A stretch of DNA of 64,000 nucleotides, from NCBI GenBank assembly GCA_964466195.1, contig CAYXMQ010000010.1, positions 49,077 through 113,076 on the forward strand, in the 5' to 3' direction. This document shows, one piece after another, positions 1 to 10,103 of this stretch. Origin of the DNA: PFJX01 sp964466195 (GTDB lineage Bacteria > Pseudomonadota > Gammaproteobacteria > Burkholderiales > Thiobacillaceae). Both the position numbers and the translations under genes were made by a program. The notes below the pieces were generated by a model that ran no database searches, was not told the DNA's origin, and saw nothing but the letters and a program-made list of their open reading frames with translations. Numbering within the stretch: position 1 is the stretch's first letter; each line of letters opens with the position of its first letter.

Positions 1-376
1 CCGACTGACCCTAATCAGAAAGGGAAGACGCCGCACGGCCCCTTCCTGCCACAGCAGCGAACGCACGGGTCGCCCTCCCGACGGTTGGATGAAATGAATT
101 GTTGCCTTGTCGCATGGCTCGGCACTCCCAGGTTCTCGACGCAATGCAATGGTAATGCCAGGCCTGGGGAGACAAGGATGGCTCAGGCTTCACCAGGGCC
201 GCGGGTACGGGGCTTGGACACCATCAAATCGAGGATATTTGGCTTGAGCAAAGGCGAATTGTGCATTTGAGTCATACACTTTGGCCCTAGGTACTCCGCA
301 GCATCGACGAAGCCGTATATCGCTTCCCTCATCGGTTCAAATCTCTTCAAATGGTGACACCGCTACCTTGGCGAAG
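1..376. other. left-edge non-coding stretch
   Basis: I find no gene I can support here. Short open frames exist on both strands (about 60 codons each), but none shows a recognisable motif, a ribosome binding site or a plausible N-terminus. The stretch probably holds the promoter and 5' leader of the binding-protein gene that follows. No tRNA, terminator or clear repeat was seen. Confidence 0.5.
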
Positions 377-1351
377 ATGTACATGGACGCTTTTGCAACG
401 AGTGAATACGGCTTGAATACGACGCGCAGACGTTGGCTGGGCGCCGTGCTGGGGCTGTGGTCGAGCGGTGCGCTGGGTATGTCTAAGCCTCTGAAAAACA
501 AGCGCTCTCTCGTCGGCTACGCCCTGGACACGGTGACCATTGAATGGCGTGCGGCGCAACTGCGACAGATGCAGGACGCCTTTCGGCTGTACCCGGAAAT
601 CGACTTTATCTACACCGACAGCCAGGGCGAAACCGCCAATCAGGTCGCCGACATCGAAGACCTCATCGCCCGTGGCGTCGATGTGTTGCTGGCCAGTCCG
701 CGTGACAGCCGCGCCTTGGCGCCGGTGATCGGCAGGGCGCACCGGGCGGGCATTCCGGTGGTGCTGGTGACGCGGCGCGTGGTGGGTGAAGCGTTCACTA
801 CCTTTGTCGCGCCGGACGACGAAGCGATTGGCCGCGACGTGGCACGCTACATCGCCGATGCGCTGCGCGGCAAGGGCAGGGTGCTGGTGCTGCAGGGCGT
901 GCCCTCGACCACCACCGCAATCGCCCGCAGCCAGAGCTTTGAACAAGAACTCAAACGCTGGCCCGACATTCGGATAGCGGCCAGCAAGGTCGCCAATTAC
1001 TTGCGCGGCGAAGCCGTGATGGCGGTCGAGGAGACGATTCAGCAAGGCGTGGCCTTCGATGCGATCTATGCGCAGAGCGACGGCATGGCTTCCGGCGCGC
1101 GACTGGCGTTGACCAAGGCCGGCATCGATCCGCGCAGCAAGGTGATCGTCGGCATCGACTATTCGCGCGAAGCACGGGAAGCCATTCAGGCGGGAAGCCA
1201 GTCCGCCAGCTTCGTCTATCCGACCTGCGCAACGGAGGTGCTCGGCGTGGTGCGCACGGTCCTGGCCGGCCGGAGGGTGCCGCGGCGAGTCACGGTCGCT
1301 TCGCAGCGCATCACCCGCGCCAACGTCAATCAGATCCCGCCCACCTACTGA
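377..1351 (+). CDS. periplasmic sugar-type substrate-binding protein
   Basis: This is a periplasmic binding protein of the ribose/LacI-like fold. The N-terminus carries a TRRRWLG segment followed by a hydrophobic stretch, which fits a twin-arginine-type signal peptide. The mature part has the alternating hydrophobic beta-strands of the fold, with landmarks such as ARGVDVLLASP, AGIPVVLVTR, GRDVARYIADAL and the hinge-side VIVGIDY. A TTG frame opens at 281, but the ATG at 377 (or 383) places the signal peptide closer to the N-terminus; no clear Shine-Dalgarno sequence decides it. The stop is one base before the ATG of a GGDEF-EAL protein, and no ABC permease or ATPase is nearby. I therefore infer a sensory rather than a transport role. 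The ligand cannot be read from the sequence. Confidence 0.8.
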   Translation: MYMDAFATSEYGLNTTRRRWLGAVLGLWSSGALGMSKPLKNKRSLVGYALDTVTIEWRAAQLRQMQDAFRLYPEIDFIYTDSQGETANQVADIEDLIARGVDVLLASPRDSRALAPVIGRAHRAGIPVVLVTRRVVGEAFTTFVAPDDEAIGRDVARYIADALRGKGRVLVLQGVPSTTTAIARSQSFEQELKRWPDIRIAASKVANYLRGEAVMAVEETIQQGVAFDAIYAQSDGMASGARLALTKAGIDPRSKVIVGIDYSREAREAIQAGSQSASFVYPTCATEVLGVVRTVLAGRRVPRRVTVASQRITRANVNQIPPTY

Positions 1352-1352
1352 C

Positions 1353-4214
1353 ATGCCACGATTCGGCTTTTTCACCCGGCGCAGCGTGCAAGCTCAAGTG
1401 GCGCTGCTATTGCTGACCTGCGTGGTCCTGATGCTGCTGCTGGGCATGCTCGGCATGCGGGTGGCGATACAGCACTACCATGAGGACGTGGCCCGGCGCA
1501 GCCTTGAGGAAGCGGATACGCTGGTGAAAGACCGCTTGGGCAAACTGGGCAGTCGTCTGGAGCGGATGTCGCAACAACTGGCGACCGATAACGGCAATAT
1601 CAATGCACTGAACATGATTTCGGTCTATGCCGATCCGGCGCACTACGACGCCCTGATCTTCGACACCGAAAAGCAGAAACTGGCGCATAAGCTGGGTACC
1701 ATCACCAACACCATCCTTCATGGCAGCGCGGTCTTCCACGATGCGGCGGGCCGCATCGCCGCGTTGGCCCGCGATAGCGAAGAGGAGTCCATCGAAGCCT
1801 TTTCGACCTGGCAGGAGGGGGCGGAGCGCGTGCTGTACAGAACCGTCGGCAGCGGCGCCGGCTGGTCGCCCATGACCGGCGAGACCGCTTATCTGGCAGA
1901 AGGCTTCGAGTTCCACGACGATCAACCCGGCGTGCATTTTCATGTCAAGCAGGGACATCTCTCGATGGCGGCCATGCAACCGGTGTTTCGACGGCTCGTC
2001 GACGGCGGTCGTCGGCGTGTCGGCTCGGTGACCGTCGCCGAGTATCTGGACGTGCGGTTTCTTGCCGATCTGAATCGCGTGGCGAATGCCTCGATCGGCA
2101 TGGTGTTGAGCAAGGAACTGGCCTTAGGCCGACCGCCGGCAATGGCGAACGAGGCGGTTTTGGCGGCAGCCAGCCAGGGCGAATCGCCGCACGCGTTCGA
2201 ACACTCGGGTGAGTTCATGCTGGTGCGCGGGCTGCAGGTCTACGGCGGCCAGCGCGTCGCCCTGATCTACACCTACAGCAAAGATGAGATGGACCGCATG
2301 ATTCTGAGCCGTACCGGCGGCTTCCTCATCATCCTCAGCATTGCCGGTCTGCTGGTCGTTCCGTTTGGCATCTACCTGGCCCGGCGCACCCTTTCCGAGC
2401 CGGTCGCCCGGCTGATGCAGGATGTCGCCGCCATCAAGCTTGGCGACTATGCAACGCTGACGCCGCGCCAGAATGCACCGCTTGAGCTTGACGCCTTGTC
2501 CCAGTCATTCAGGGACATGGCGGATGCACTGCGCCGGCGCGAGGACGAATTGCGGCTGTGGAGCAAGGTGATGGTGGAAAGCCGCGAGGGCATGATGATC
2601 ACCGATGCGGACCATCGCATCGTGCGCGTGAATCGCGCCTTCACCGACATCACCGGTTTTTGCGCCGACGAGGCGATTGGGCGCACGCCGGAATTCATGG
2701 ATGCCGACGCGATGGCCGCGGATTCGGCGACTGCCCGGCAGCAGATACTGGAGCAGAGCGGCCATTGGCAGGGCGAGGTGCGGGATCGGCGCAAGGATGG
2801 CTCGATCTATTCCAAGTGGCTGGCGATTTCCGCCGTCGCCGGCAGTTCCGGCGCCACCGAGCACTACGTGGCGATTTTTTCCGACATGTCGGAACACAAG
2901 GAGCGTGAGGAACGTATCCATTACCTCGCCCACCATGACATCTTGACCGGCCTGCCCAACCGGCTGCTGCTGCATGACCGCGTAAACATGGCCATTCTGG
3001 ATGCGCGCCGCCTGGATGAGAAAATTGCGCTCCTGTTCATTGATCTGGACCGCTTCAAGAACATCAATGATTCGCTTGGTCATTCGGTCGGCGACCGTCT
3101 GCTGCAGGAGGTCGCCACGCGCCTCGGCCAGTCGCTGCGCGCCGCGGATACCGTTTGCCGGCTGGGGGGTGACGAGTTCGTCATTTCATTGGTGCATCTG
3201 CGCGACGCGCAGGACGCCGCGAGTGTGGCCGAAAAAGTGAAGCAGGCCATTTCGGCCCCGTTCGAACTGGACGATCGGCAACTTTCGATTACGCCCAGCA
3301 TCGGTATCGCCGTGTTCCCCGACAACGCCGAGGATGTCGAAGGCCTGATCCGCTGCGCGGATACGGCGATGTATCACGCCAAAGATCTGGGGCGCAATAA
3401 TTACCAGTACTTCACACCGGCGATGAACGCCGCCGTCGAGGAGCGGATGGCGCTGGAACACCAACTCCGGCAGGCGCTCGAACTGGGCCAGTTCCAGCTT
3501 TACTATCAGCCGCAAATAAACATCGTCGATGACCGCCTGGTGGGCGTCGAAGCGCTGATACGCTGGCGCCTTGCATCCGGCGAGCAGGTGTCGCCGGCGC
3601 GCTTCATTCCGGTGGCCGAGGAAACCGGCCTGATCCTGCCGATCGGCGATTGGGTGCTGGCCGAGGCTTGCCGGCAGCGACGCCTCTGGACCGACAACGG
3701 CGTGCGGCACTTTCCTGTGGCCATCAACTGCTCGGCCCTGCAGTTCCGTCAAGCCGGCTTTGGCGACAAGATCATCGAAGCCATCAAGGCCGCTGGCCTT
3801 GCCCCCGGCGATCTGGAACTGGAGCTCACCGAAAGCGTGGTGATGAGCGATCCCGAGGAAGTGCGCGTACTCATGGCCTCCCTACAGGAGGCCGGCGTGG
3901 CCCTGGCCATCGACGACTTCGGCACCGGCTATTCCAGCCTTTCGTATCTCAAGCGTCTGCCGCTGTCCAAGCTCAAGATCGACGCCTCTTTCGTTCAAGG
4001 CATCACCACCGACGCCGCCGATTTGGCCATCGTGCGCGCCATCATCTCGCTGGGGCACAGCCTGAACTTGCGACTGGTGGCCGAAGGTGTGGAGGACGCG
4101 GACATGCTGAATATCTTGCGCGAGCACGGCTGCCAGATCGCGCAAGGCTATTACCACGCCCGGCCGATGCCGGCCGCGGAGCTTGAAGCCTGGCTGGGCA
4201 GTCGCCCAATCTGA
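1353..4214 (+). CDS. membrane-bound PAS-GGDEF-EAL cyclic di-GMP protein
   Basis: This 953-residue protein makes and/or breaks down cyclic di-GMP. Order of parts: transmembrane segment near residues 15-37, a periplasmic sensor of about 280 residues (CHASE-like), a second transmembrane segment near 320-343, HAMP, a PAS domain near 403-520, GGDEF and EAL. The GGDEF motif is intact near residue 605 (LGGDEF) and is preceded five residues upstream by RAAD, the classical RxxD inhibitory site. The EAL motif is intact (GVEALIRW, near 732), as is the later DDFGTGYSSL loop. Both activities are thus possible. It lies one base after the binding-protein gene, so the two are almost certainly co-transcribed, and the periplasmic protein is a likely ligand-delivering partner. 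Confidence 0.93.
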   Translation: MPRFGFFTRRSVQAQVALLLLTCVVLMLLLGMLGMRVAIQHYHEDVARRSLEEADTLVKDRLGKLGSRLERMSQQLATDNGNINALNMISVYADPAHYDALIFDTEKQKLAHKLGTITNTILHGSAVFHDAAGRIAALARDSEEESIEAFSTWQEGAERVLYRTVGSGAGWSPMTGETAYLAEGFEFHDDQPGVHFHVKQGHLSMAAMQPVFRRLVDGGRRRVGSVTVAEYLDVRFLADLNRVANASIGMVLSKELALGRPPAMANEAVLAAASQGESPHAFEHSGEFMLVRGLQVYGGQRVALIYTYSKDEMDRMILSRTGGFLIILSIAGLLVVPFGIYLARRTLSEPVARLMQDVAAIKLGDYATLTPRQNAPLELDALSQSFRDMADALRRREDELRLWSKVMVESREGMMITDADHRIVRVNRAFTDITGFCADEAIGRTPEFMDADAMAADSATARQQILEQSGHWQGEVRDRRKDGSIYSKWLAISAVAGSSGATEHYVAIFSDMSEHKEREERIHYLAHHDILTGLPNRLLLHDRVNMAILDARRLDEKIALLFIDLDRFKNINDSLGHSVGDRLLQEVATRLGQSLRAADTVCRLGGDEFVISLVHLRDAQDAASVAEKVKQAISAPFELDDRQLSITPSIGIAVFPDNAEDVEGLIRCADTAMYHAKDLGRNNYQYFTPAMNAAVEERMALEHQLRQALELGQFQLYYQPQINIVDDRLVGVEALIRWRLASGEQVSPARFIPVAEETGLILPIGDWVLAEACRQRRLWTDNGVRHFPVAINCSALQFRQAGFGDKIIEAIKAAGLAPGDLELELTESVVMSDPEEVRVLMASLQEAGVALAIDDFGTGYSSLSYLKRLPLSKLKIDASFVQGITTDAADLAIVRAIISLGHSLNLRLVAEGVEDADMLNILREHGCQIAQGYYHARPMPAAELEAWLGSRPI

Positions 4215-4345
4215 AGCCGCCAGGGACACGTAGTCGCTGTCCGTCAAAAAGATATTTTCAGGCCGGTGAGTATCGGGAGAATTATTTCGGACGCAAAGAT
4301 TTTGACTGCCATAATTAGCATGAGAAATCAAGGGGAGGGTTGAAA

Positions 4346-5515
4346 ATGCGATGCCATTCCTTCATCTGTCTTCGATTCGTCCGCAGCGGGGTTCTGTTGT
4401 CGCTCGCTCTGCTTGCCGCCTGCAAGGAGGACGCAAAACCTGCCGCTCCGCCGCTCCCGGAAGTGCTGGTGCAAACGCTCTCCCCGCGCGACACGCCGTT
4501 GTCGATGGAAATCGTCGCCGAGGTCAAGGCTTTGCGCGAAGTCGAGCTCCGGCCGCGCGTCTCCGGCATGCTCATCAAACAGAATTTCAAGCCTGGACAG
4601 AAGGTGAAGGAGGGTGATCTGCTCTTCCTCATCGACCCGCGCGCCTACGACGAGGCCGTGATCGACGCCCACGCCAAGCTGGCCGAAGCCGAAGCCGTGC
4701 TCGCCCGGGCCCGTCAGGATGTCGCCCGATACCAACCCTTACTGCCCGACAATGCCATCCCTCGCCAGATTTACGATCAGGCTGTGGCCTTCGAGCAACA
4801 GAACACGGCGATCGTCCAGGCTCGCCGGGCGGCGCTCGGGAAGTCCCGAATCGATCGCTCCTACGCCGAGGTTCGCTCACCGGTTTCCGGCCAGATCGGT
4901 CTGCAGAAAATCGAAGTCGGCGCCCTTGCCAGCGCCGGCCAGAGCGTACTCGCCACGGTCTCCACGCTTGATCCGGTGGTCGCCTATTTCAGCATTCCTG
5001 AAACCGACTACATCATCTTTGCCCGCCGCTTTGAGAACAAACCGCGTGAAAGTCCTGTGCCGGTCGAGCTGATCCTGGCCGATGGCAGCACCTACAACCA
5101 GCCCGGCCGTATCGACTTTGCCGATCGGGCCCTCAACCCGGCAACCGGCACGCTGAAGCTGCGCGCCCTCTTCCCCAACCCAAACGGCCTGCTTCGCCCG
5201 GGCATGAACACCCGCGTTCGTTTCGTCTATGAAGTCGCCCGGAACGCCATTCTGGTACCGCAAAAGGCGGTCACCGAAATGCTCAGCAAACAATTCGCCA
5301 CGGTGGTCATCGCCGGCGACAAGGTGGAACAACGGGCGATCCGCACAGGCGTCCGGCTCGGCGACCAGTGGGTCGTCGAAGCAGGCCTGAAGTCCGGCGA
5401 ACGCATCGTGGTCGAAGGCTTGCAGAAGACACGCCCAGGCGCGCAGGTCAAACCTGTCGCTCTTGAGCCGCCGGAGCCGGACTCCGGAGGGAAACCCGCC
5501 GCAATCAATCGGTAA
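4346..5515 (+). CDS. RND efflux periplasmic adaptor (membrane fusion lipoprotein)
   Basis: This is the adaptor of a tripartite RND efflux pump, linking the inner-membrane pump to the outer-membrane channel. The ATG at 4346 is preceded at good distance by AGGGGAGGG; an upstream TTG at 4340 is less likely. The N-terminus is a lipoprotein signal with lipobox LAAC, so the mature protein should be anchored by its cysteine. The lipoyl-like half motifs (VELRPRVSGML, YAEVRSPVSGQIG) flank an alpha-helical hairpin, followed by the beta-barrel and membrane-proximal domains. It is the first gene of the efflux operon and ends 9 bases before the pump gene. No regulator gene is adjacent, so control is unknown. 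Confidence 0.93.
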   Translation: MRCHSFICLRFVRSGVLLSLALLAACKEDAKPAAPPLPEVLVQTLSPRDTPLSMEIVAEVKALREVELRPRVSGMLIKQNFKPGQKVKEGDLLFLIDPRAYDEAVIDAHAKLAEAEAVLARARQDVARYQPLLPDNAIPRQIYDQAVAFEQQNTAIVQARRAALGKSRIDRSYAEVRSPVSGQIGLQKIEVGALASAGQSVLATVSTLDPVVAYFSIPETDYIIFARRFENKPRESPVPVELILADGSTYNQPGRIDFADRALNPATGTLKLRALFPNPNGLLRPGMNTRVRFVYEVARNAILVPQKAVTEMLSKQFATVVIAGDKVEQRAIRTGVRLGDQWVVEAGLKSGERIVVEGLQKTRPGAQVKPVALEPPEPDSGGKPAAINR

Positions 5516-5524
5516 GGGGGCGGT

Positions 5525-8500
5525 ATGGCCAAATTCTTCATCGATCGACCGGTCTTCGCCATCGTCGCGGCCATCGTGCTGCTGCTGGCCGGCATCATCG
5601 CCGGGTTCGGCCTGCCGATCGCCCAGTATCCGCAGATCACCCTGCCCACCATCCGCGTCGCCGCGGTCTACCCCGGCGCCAGCGCCGAAGTGGTGGAGCA
5701 AGCGGTCGCGCAGCCGATCGAGGAACAGGTCAACGGCGTCGAGGGCATGCTCTACATGACCTCCAGCTCCTCCGGCAACGGCGTGTACAACCTGGACATC
5801 ACCTTCGGCCTCGAAAGCAACGCCGACATCGCCGCCGTGCAGGTACAGAACCGCGCCGCGCAGGCCAGCGCCCGGCTGCCGGGCAAGGTGATCAACAGCG
5901 GCATCACGACCCGGAAGCAGACGCCGGATACGCTGATGTATGTCGCGCTGGTTTCGCCCCAGGGAAGCTACGATGAACTGTTCCTGGCCAATTACGCGTC
6001 GATCAACATCGTCGAGACGCTGAAACGGGTCAAGGGGGTCGGCAACGTGCAATTGTTCGGCGCCGAGTTCGGCATGCGCCTGTGGCTGCGGCCCGACCGC
6101 ATGGCCAATCTCGACATCACCCCGACCGACATCTATCGGGCCATCCAGGAACAGAACACGCAAGCCCCGGCCGGCATGGTCGGCCAGTTGCCCGCGCCGA
6201 AGACGCAGCAGTTTCAGTACGGCGTCGAGGTCCGCGGCCGGCTCTCCGAGACGAGCGAATTCGAGAACATCATCGTTCGCGCCAAACCGGACGGCTCCTT
6301 CGTTCGCGTGGGCGACGTCGCGCGTATCGAGCTCGGCGCCAAGGACTACACCTTCCAGTCGAAGCTGAACGGCCGCCCGGCCGCCGCCTTTTCGATCAAT
6401 CTGACGCCGGATGCCAGCGCGCTGGAAACGGCCGAACTGATCCGGCAGCGCCTGGAGGACGTGGCCAAATCCTTCCCGAGCGACCTGGCCTACGACATGG
6501 TGCTCGACAACACCGTCTTCGTGAAAGCGTCGCTGAAAGAGGTGGTGAATACCTTCTTCGAAGCCTTGCTGCTGGTACTGATCGTCGTCTTCCTGTTCCT
6601 GCAGAACTGGCGGGCCACAGCGATTCCGATGCTCGCGGTCCCGGTCTCCCTGGTCGGCACCTTCGCCGTATTCACGCTGCTCGGCTTCACCATCAACACG
6701 CTGACGCTGTTCGGCATGGTGCTGGCCATCGGCATCGTCGTCGATGACGCGATCGTCGTCGTCGAGGCGGTCGAACACCATATGGCGCAGGGCCTGAACG
6801 CACGCGATGCGACGATCAAGGCGATGCAGGAAGTCTCGGGTCCGGTCATGGCCATCGCGCTGATTCTTGCCGCCGTCTTCGTCCCGGTCGCCTTTCTCGG
6901 CGGCATCGCCGGCGTGATGTACAAGCAGTTCGCCATCACGGTGGCGGTGTCGACAATGCTTTCCGCCTTCGTCGCGCTGTCGCTGACACCGGCGCTGTGC
7001 GCCCTGCTGCTCAAGCCGAAAACCGAAAGCCACGGCCCGCTCGCCCGCTTCTTCGCCGCCTTCAACCGCCAGTTCGGCCGTCTGACCGAAGGCTACGGCC
7101 AGGGTGTGGGGAGCTTGATCCGCCGAATGCTGTTTACGTTGCTGCTGCTGGGCAGCCTGATCGCCGCCGCCTTTGGCTTGATGAACAAGGTTCCGGGCGG
7201 CTTCGTGCCGCCGGAAGACCAGGGCTATTTCATCGGCAGCGTCCAGTTGCCCGCCGCCGCCTCGCTGAACCGCACCGCCACGGTGACCGAAAAGGTCGAT
7301 GCCATCCTGACCGGTATCCCCGGCATGGAAAAGCGCCTGATCATCAACGGCTACAACGTACTGAATGGCGTCACCCAATCCGACAGCGCCCTGTTCGTCG
7401 CCAAGCTGAAGCCATGGGGGGAGCGCACGGCGCCGGAAGAACAGTTGAAATCGATCATCCTGGCGACCTATCGGCAGGTATCTCGGCTGCCGGAAGCCGT
7501 CGTACTCGCCTTCAACCCGCCGCCGATTCCCGGTCTCGGCTCGACCGGCGGCTTTTCGTTCAAGCTGCAGGACCGTACCGGAGGCACACCGGCGGAACTG
7601 GCGAAGGTGGCCGACGACCTCATCGCCGCCACCCGCCAGCGACCGGAAATCGGCGGCCTCTATTCCAAGTTCGATCCCAAGACCCCGGCCTACCGGCTGG
7701 AACTCGACCGCGAAAAAGCCAAGAAACTCGGCGTGCCGATCTCCGATATCACCCATGCGCTGCAGACCTTTCTCGGCGGCCTCAACATCAACGACTTCAG
7801 CCGCTTCGGCCGCACCTACAAGGTGACGATGCAAGCCGAGCCGGAGTTCCGCGGCGACATACAGGACGTCGGGCGGTTCCATGTACGCAATGGCGACGGC
7901 CTGATGATCCCGCTCTCCACGCTGGTCAAGCCGGTGCCGATCAGCGCGCCGACCGTAACCCAGCGCTACAACCTGTACCGGACCGCCGAACTGGGCGGGG
8001 ATGCCGCGCCCGGCTACAGTTCGGGCGCCGCCATCCAGGCCATGGAAGAAGTGGCCGCCCAGGCGCTGCCGCCCGGCTACGGCTACGAGTGGTCCGGCAT
8101 CAGCCTGCAGGAAAAGCAGTCAGCCGGCCAAGCGCCGATCGTCTTCGGCATGGCCATTCTCTTCGTCTTCCTCTTTCTCGCCGCACTGTACGAAAGCTGG
8201 GCCGTGCCCTTCGCGGTGCTGTTCGCCGTGCCGCTCGGCCTATTGGGCGCCATGCTCGGACTCTGGCTGACCGAGCTCAGCAACAACATCTACGCGCAGA
8301 TCGGCCTGATCCTGCTGATCGGCCTGGCGGCCAAGAATGCCATCCTGATCGTCGAGTTCGCCAAGATGAAGCGCGATGCCGGCGAAGATGCGGTCAGCGC
8401 CGCGATCGGGGCCGCCAAACTGCGTTTACGCCCGATCATCATGACCTCCTTCGCGTTCATCCTCGGCGTCGTACCGCTCATTCTCGCCTCCGGCGCCGGC

Positions 8501-8659
8501 GCGGCATCGCGGGTCTCGATGGGTATCACGGTCTTTTCCGGCATGCTGGCCGCGACGCTGCTCGCCATCTTCATCGTGCCGGTTCTGTTCGTCGCCGTCG
8601 ACCGCATGGTCGCCCGCTTCTCGCGAACAACCGTCGTTCAGCGGGAGGAGCGGCCATGA
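5525..8659 (+). CDS. RND multidrug efflux pump, HAE1 (AcrB/MexB) family
   Basis: This 1044-residue inner-membrane proton-driven pump has the full HAE1 length. It begins MAKFFIDRPVFA, typical of the family, and carries twelve expected membrane segments with two large periplasmic loops. The proton-relay aspartate pair is present in GIVVDDAIVVVEAVE near residues 406-407, and the second half has the matching conserved lysine region (GLAAKNAILIVEFAK). It starts 9 bases after the adaptor stop with a purine-rich GGGGGCGG site, and its stop overlaps the next gene. Substrates are likely to be hydrophobic drugs, dyes, solvents or detergents by family, but specificity cannot be read from sequence. Confidence 0.95.
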   Translation: MAKFFIDRPVFAIVAAIVLLLAGIIAGFGLPIAQYPQITLPTIRVAAVYPGASAEVVEQAVAQPIEEQVNGVEGMLYMTSSSSGNGVYNLDITFGLESNADIAAVQVQNRAAQASARLPGKVINSGITTRKQTPDTLMYVALVSPQGSYDELFLANYASINIVETLKRVKGVGNVQLFGAEFGMRLWLRPDRMANLDITPTDIYRAIQEQNTQAPAGMVGQLPAPKTQQFQYGVEVRGRLSETSEFENIIVRAKPDGSFVRVGDVARIELGAKDYTFQSKLNGRPAAAFSINLTPDASALETAELIRQRLEDVAKSFPSDLAYDMVLDNTVFVKASLKEVVNTFFEALLLVLIVVFLFLQNWRATAIPMLAVPVSLVGTFAVFTLLGFTINTLTLFGMVLAIGIVVDDAIVVVEAVEHHMAQGLNARDATIKAMQEVSGPVMAIALILAAVFVPVAFLGGIAGVMYKQFAITVAVSTMLSAFVALSLTPALCALLLKPKTESHGPLARFFAAFNRQFGRLTEGYGQGVGSLIRRMLFTLLLLGSLIAAAFGLMNKVPGGFVPPEDQGYFIGSVQLPAAASLNRTATVTEKVDAILTGIPGMEKRLIINGYNVLNGVTQSDSALFVAKLKPWGERTAPEEQLKSIILATYRQVSRLPEAVVLAFNPPPIPGLGSTGGFSFKLQDRTGGTPAELAKVADDLIAATRQRPEIGGLYSKFDPKTPAYRLELDREKAKKLGVPISDITHALQTFLGGLNINDFSRFGRTYKVTMQAEPEFRGDIQDVGRFHVRNGDGLMIPLSTLVKPVPISAPTVTQRYNLYRTAELGGDAAPGYSSGAAIQAMEEVAAQALPPGYGYEWSGISLQEKQSAGQAPIVFGMAILFVFLFLAALYESWAVPFAVLFAVPLGLLGAMLGLWLTELSNNIYAQIGLILLIGLAAKNAILIVEFAKMKRDAGEDAVSAAIGAAKLRLRPIIMTSFAFILGVVPLILASGAGAASRVSMGITVFSGMLAATLLAIFIVPVLFVAVDRMVARFSRTTVVQREERP

Positions 8660-10041
8660 CGCGCTACCTGAGTCGCGCCGTCGTCGCATCGTTGACCTTG
8701 CTCGCCGGCTGCGTCGTCGGCCCGGATTACCGACGTCCAGCCGTCGACCTGCCCGAAAGCTACCGCGGCACGGTCAAGCAGGCCGCCGGCCAGCCGGCGC
8801 TGTCCGAATTGCACTGGCGAGCAGTGTTTACCGACCCGCCGCTGCAGAAGGCGATCGAGGAGGCTCTGGCCGCCGGCCCCGATGCCCTGCTCGCCGTTGC
8901 CCGCCTGCGCGAGGCGGAGGCCCTGGCCGGAGTCGCCCGTGCACCGCTGCAACCGCAAGCCTCGCTGTCGCTGAACACCTCGGCCACGGCCCGCCAGCCT
9001 GGCGACAGCTTGACCTCAACCTATCTCGGCGCAGCCGGCGTCTCCTGGGAAATCGATCTCTGGGGCCGTTATCGCCGGGCCAGCGAAGCCGCCCAGGCCG
9101 AGATGCTGGCCAGCGCCGAAGCCCGGCATGGCATCAACGCCTCGCTGGTCGGCGCAGTCGCCAACTACTATTACCAGCTGGCCGCTTTGCGCGATATCCA
9201 TGCCGTAACGGCGCACGCCGCAGACAATCAGCGCGAAGTGCTGCGGCTGGTGAAGCGCCTCTCCGCCGCCGGCATCGCTTCGGCGGCCGAAGAGCGCCAG
9301 CAGGAAAGCGCGCTCGGCGCTACGGAAGCCCGCCTACCGGCGTTACGCCTGCAGATCGCCGAAACCGAAAACGCGCTGTCGGTGCTGCTTGGCCGCCACC
9401 CGGGCGCCTTGGTATTCGACACGCCGCCGACGCTCGGCCTGCCCAATTTCATCCCCCCCGGCCTGCCGTCGGCGCTGATCGAACGCCGCCCTGATATCCG
9501 CCAAGCCGAGGCCAGGCTGGCGGCCGCCAACGCACGGGTGGGCGAAGCCAAGGCCCTGTTCTTCCCCAAACTGTCGCTGACCGCCATTTTCGGCGGCGTC
9601 AGCACCAGCCTCGGCGACGTGGTCAATGGCAGCGCCGCGACGGTGGCATCCATAGGCCCCAATCTGCTGCAGCCGTTGTATGCCGGCGGCCAATTAGTTT
9701 TCAATCGGGAAGCCGCGCAAGCTCGGCTGGAACAAGGCCTGATCAACTACCGCAAGACCGTGCTTAGCGCCCTCGGCGAGGTGGCCAGCGCACTGGCGGC
9801 CTACGATGCCAGCGCCGAGTTGCTGTACATCCAAGACCGGCGCGTCGACGCCTCGCGTGAAGCCATGCGCCTGGCCGAGCTGCGTTTCCGAGCCGGCACC
9901 ACCAGTTTCCTCGAAGTGCTCGACGCGCAGCGCCAATTGCTTGCCGCTGAAACCGAGCAGGCTCAGAGCCTGCTCGACAGGCGCGCCAGCCTGATCCGGG
10001 TCTACCTGGCGCTTGGCGGCGGCTGGCAGGAAAAGAAATAA
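8656..10041 (+). CDS. outer-membrane efflux channel, NodT/OprM family lipoprotein
   Basis: This 461-residue protein is the TolC-like outer-membrane channel of the efflux system. It starts at the ATG that overlaps the pump stop (ATGA), so it is translationally coupled. The signal ends in LLAGC followed by VVGPDYRRP, the typical lipobox and N-terminus of the NodT subfamily. Two repeated coiled-coil halves follow, each with the family's helix and strand pattern (EIDLWGRYRR; ERRPDIRQAEARLAAANARVGEAKALFFP). With the two preceding genes it makes a complete adaptor-pump-channel set. Confidence 0.93.
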   Translation: MTRYLSRAVVASLTLLAGCVVGPDYRRPAVDLPESYRGTVKQAAGQPALSELHWRAVFTDPPLQKAIEEALAAGPDALLAVARLREAEALAGVARAPLQPQASLSLNTSATARQPGDSLTSTYLGAAGVSWEIDLWGRYRRASEAAQAEMLASAEARHGINASLVGAVANYYYQLAALRDIHAVTAHAADNQREVLRLVKRLSAAGIASAAEERQQESALGATEARLPALRLQIAETENALSVLLGRHPGALVFDTPPTLGLPNFIPPGLPSALIERRPDIRQAEARLAAANARVGEAKALFFPKLSLTAIFGGVSTSLGDVVNGSAATVASIGPNLLQPLYAGGQLVFNREAAQARLEQGLINYRKTVLSALGEVASALAAYDASAELLYIQDRRVDASREAMRLAELRFRAGTTSFLEVLDAQRQLLAAETEQAQSLLDRRASLIRVYLALGGGWQEKK

Positions 10042-10103
10042 CCGCGCGTCCGGCGGCGAAAGCCAGGTACCGGCATTGGGTGCGGCGGCCGTGTGCGCGG
10101 GGC

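Noticed and set aside
11..193. 60-residue open frame on the minus strand at the left edge
   Set aside because: No ribosome binding site, no recognisable domain and no support from neighbours; treated as chance.
4877..7882. 1001-codon open frame antisense to the efflux pump gene
   Set aside because: It mirrors the codon structure of the real pump gene in high-GC DNA; its translation is rich in His, Asp, Arg and Gly without any domain, and it has no ribosome binding site.
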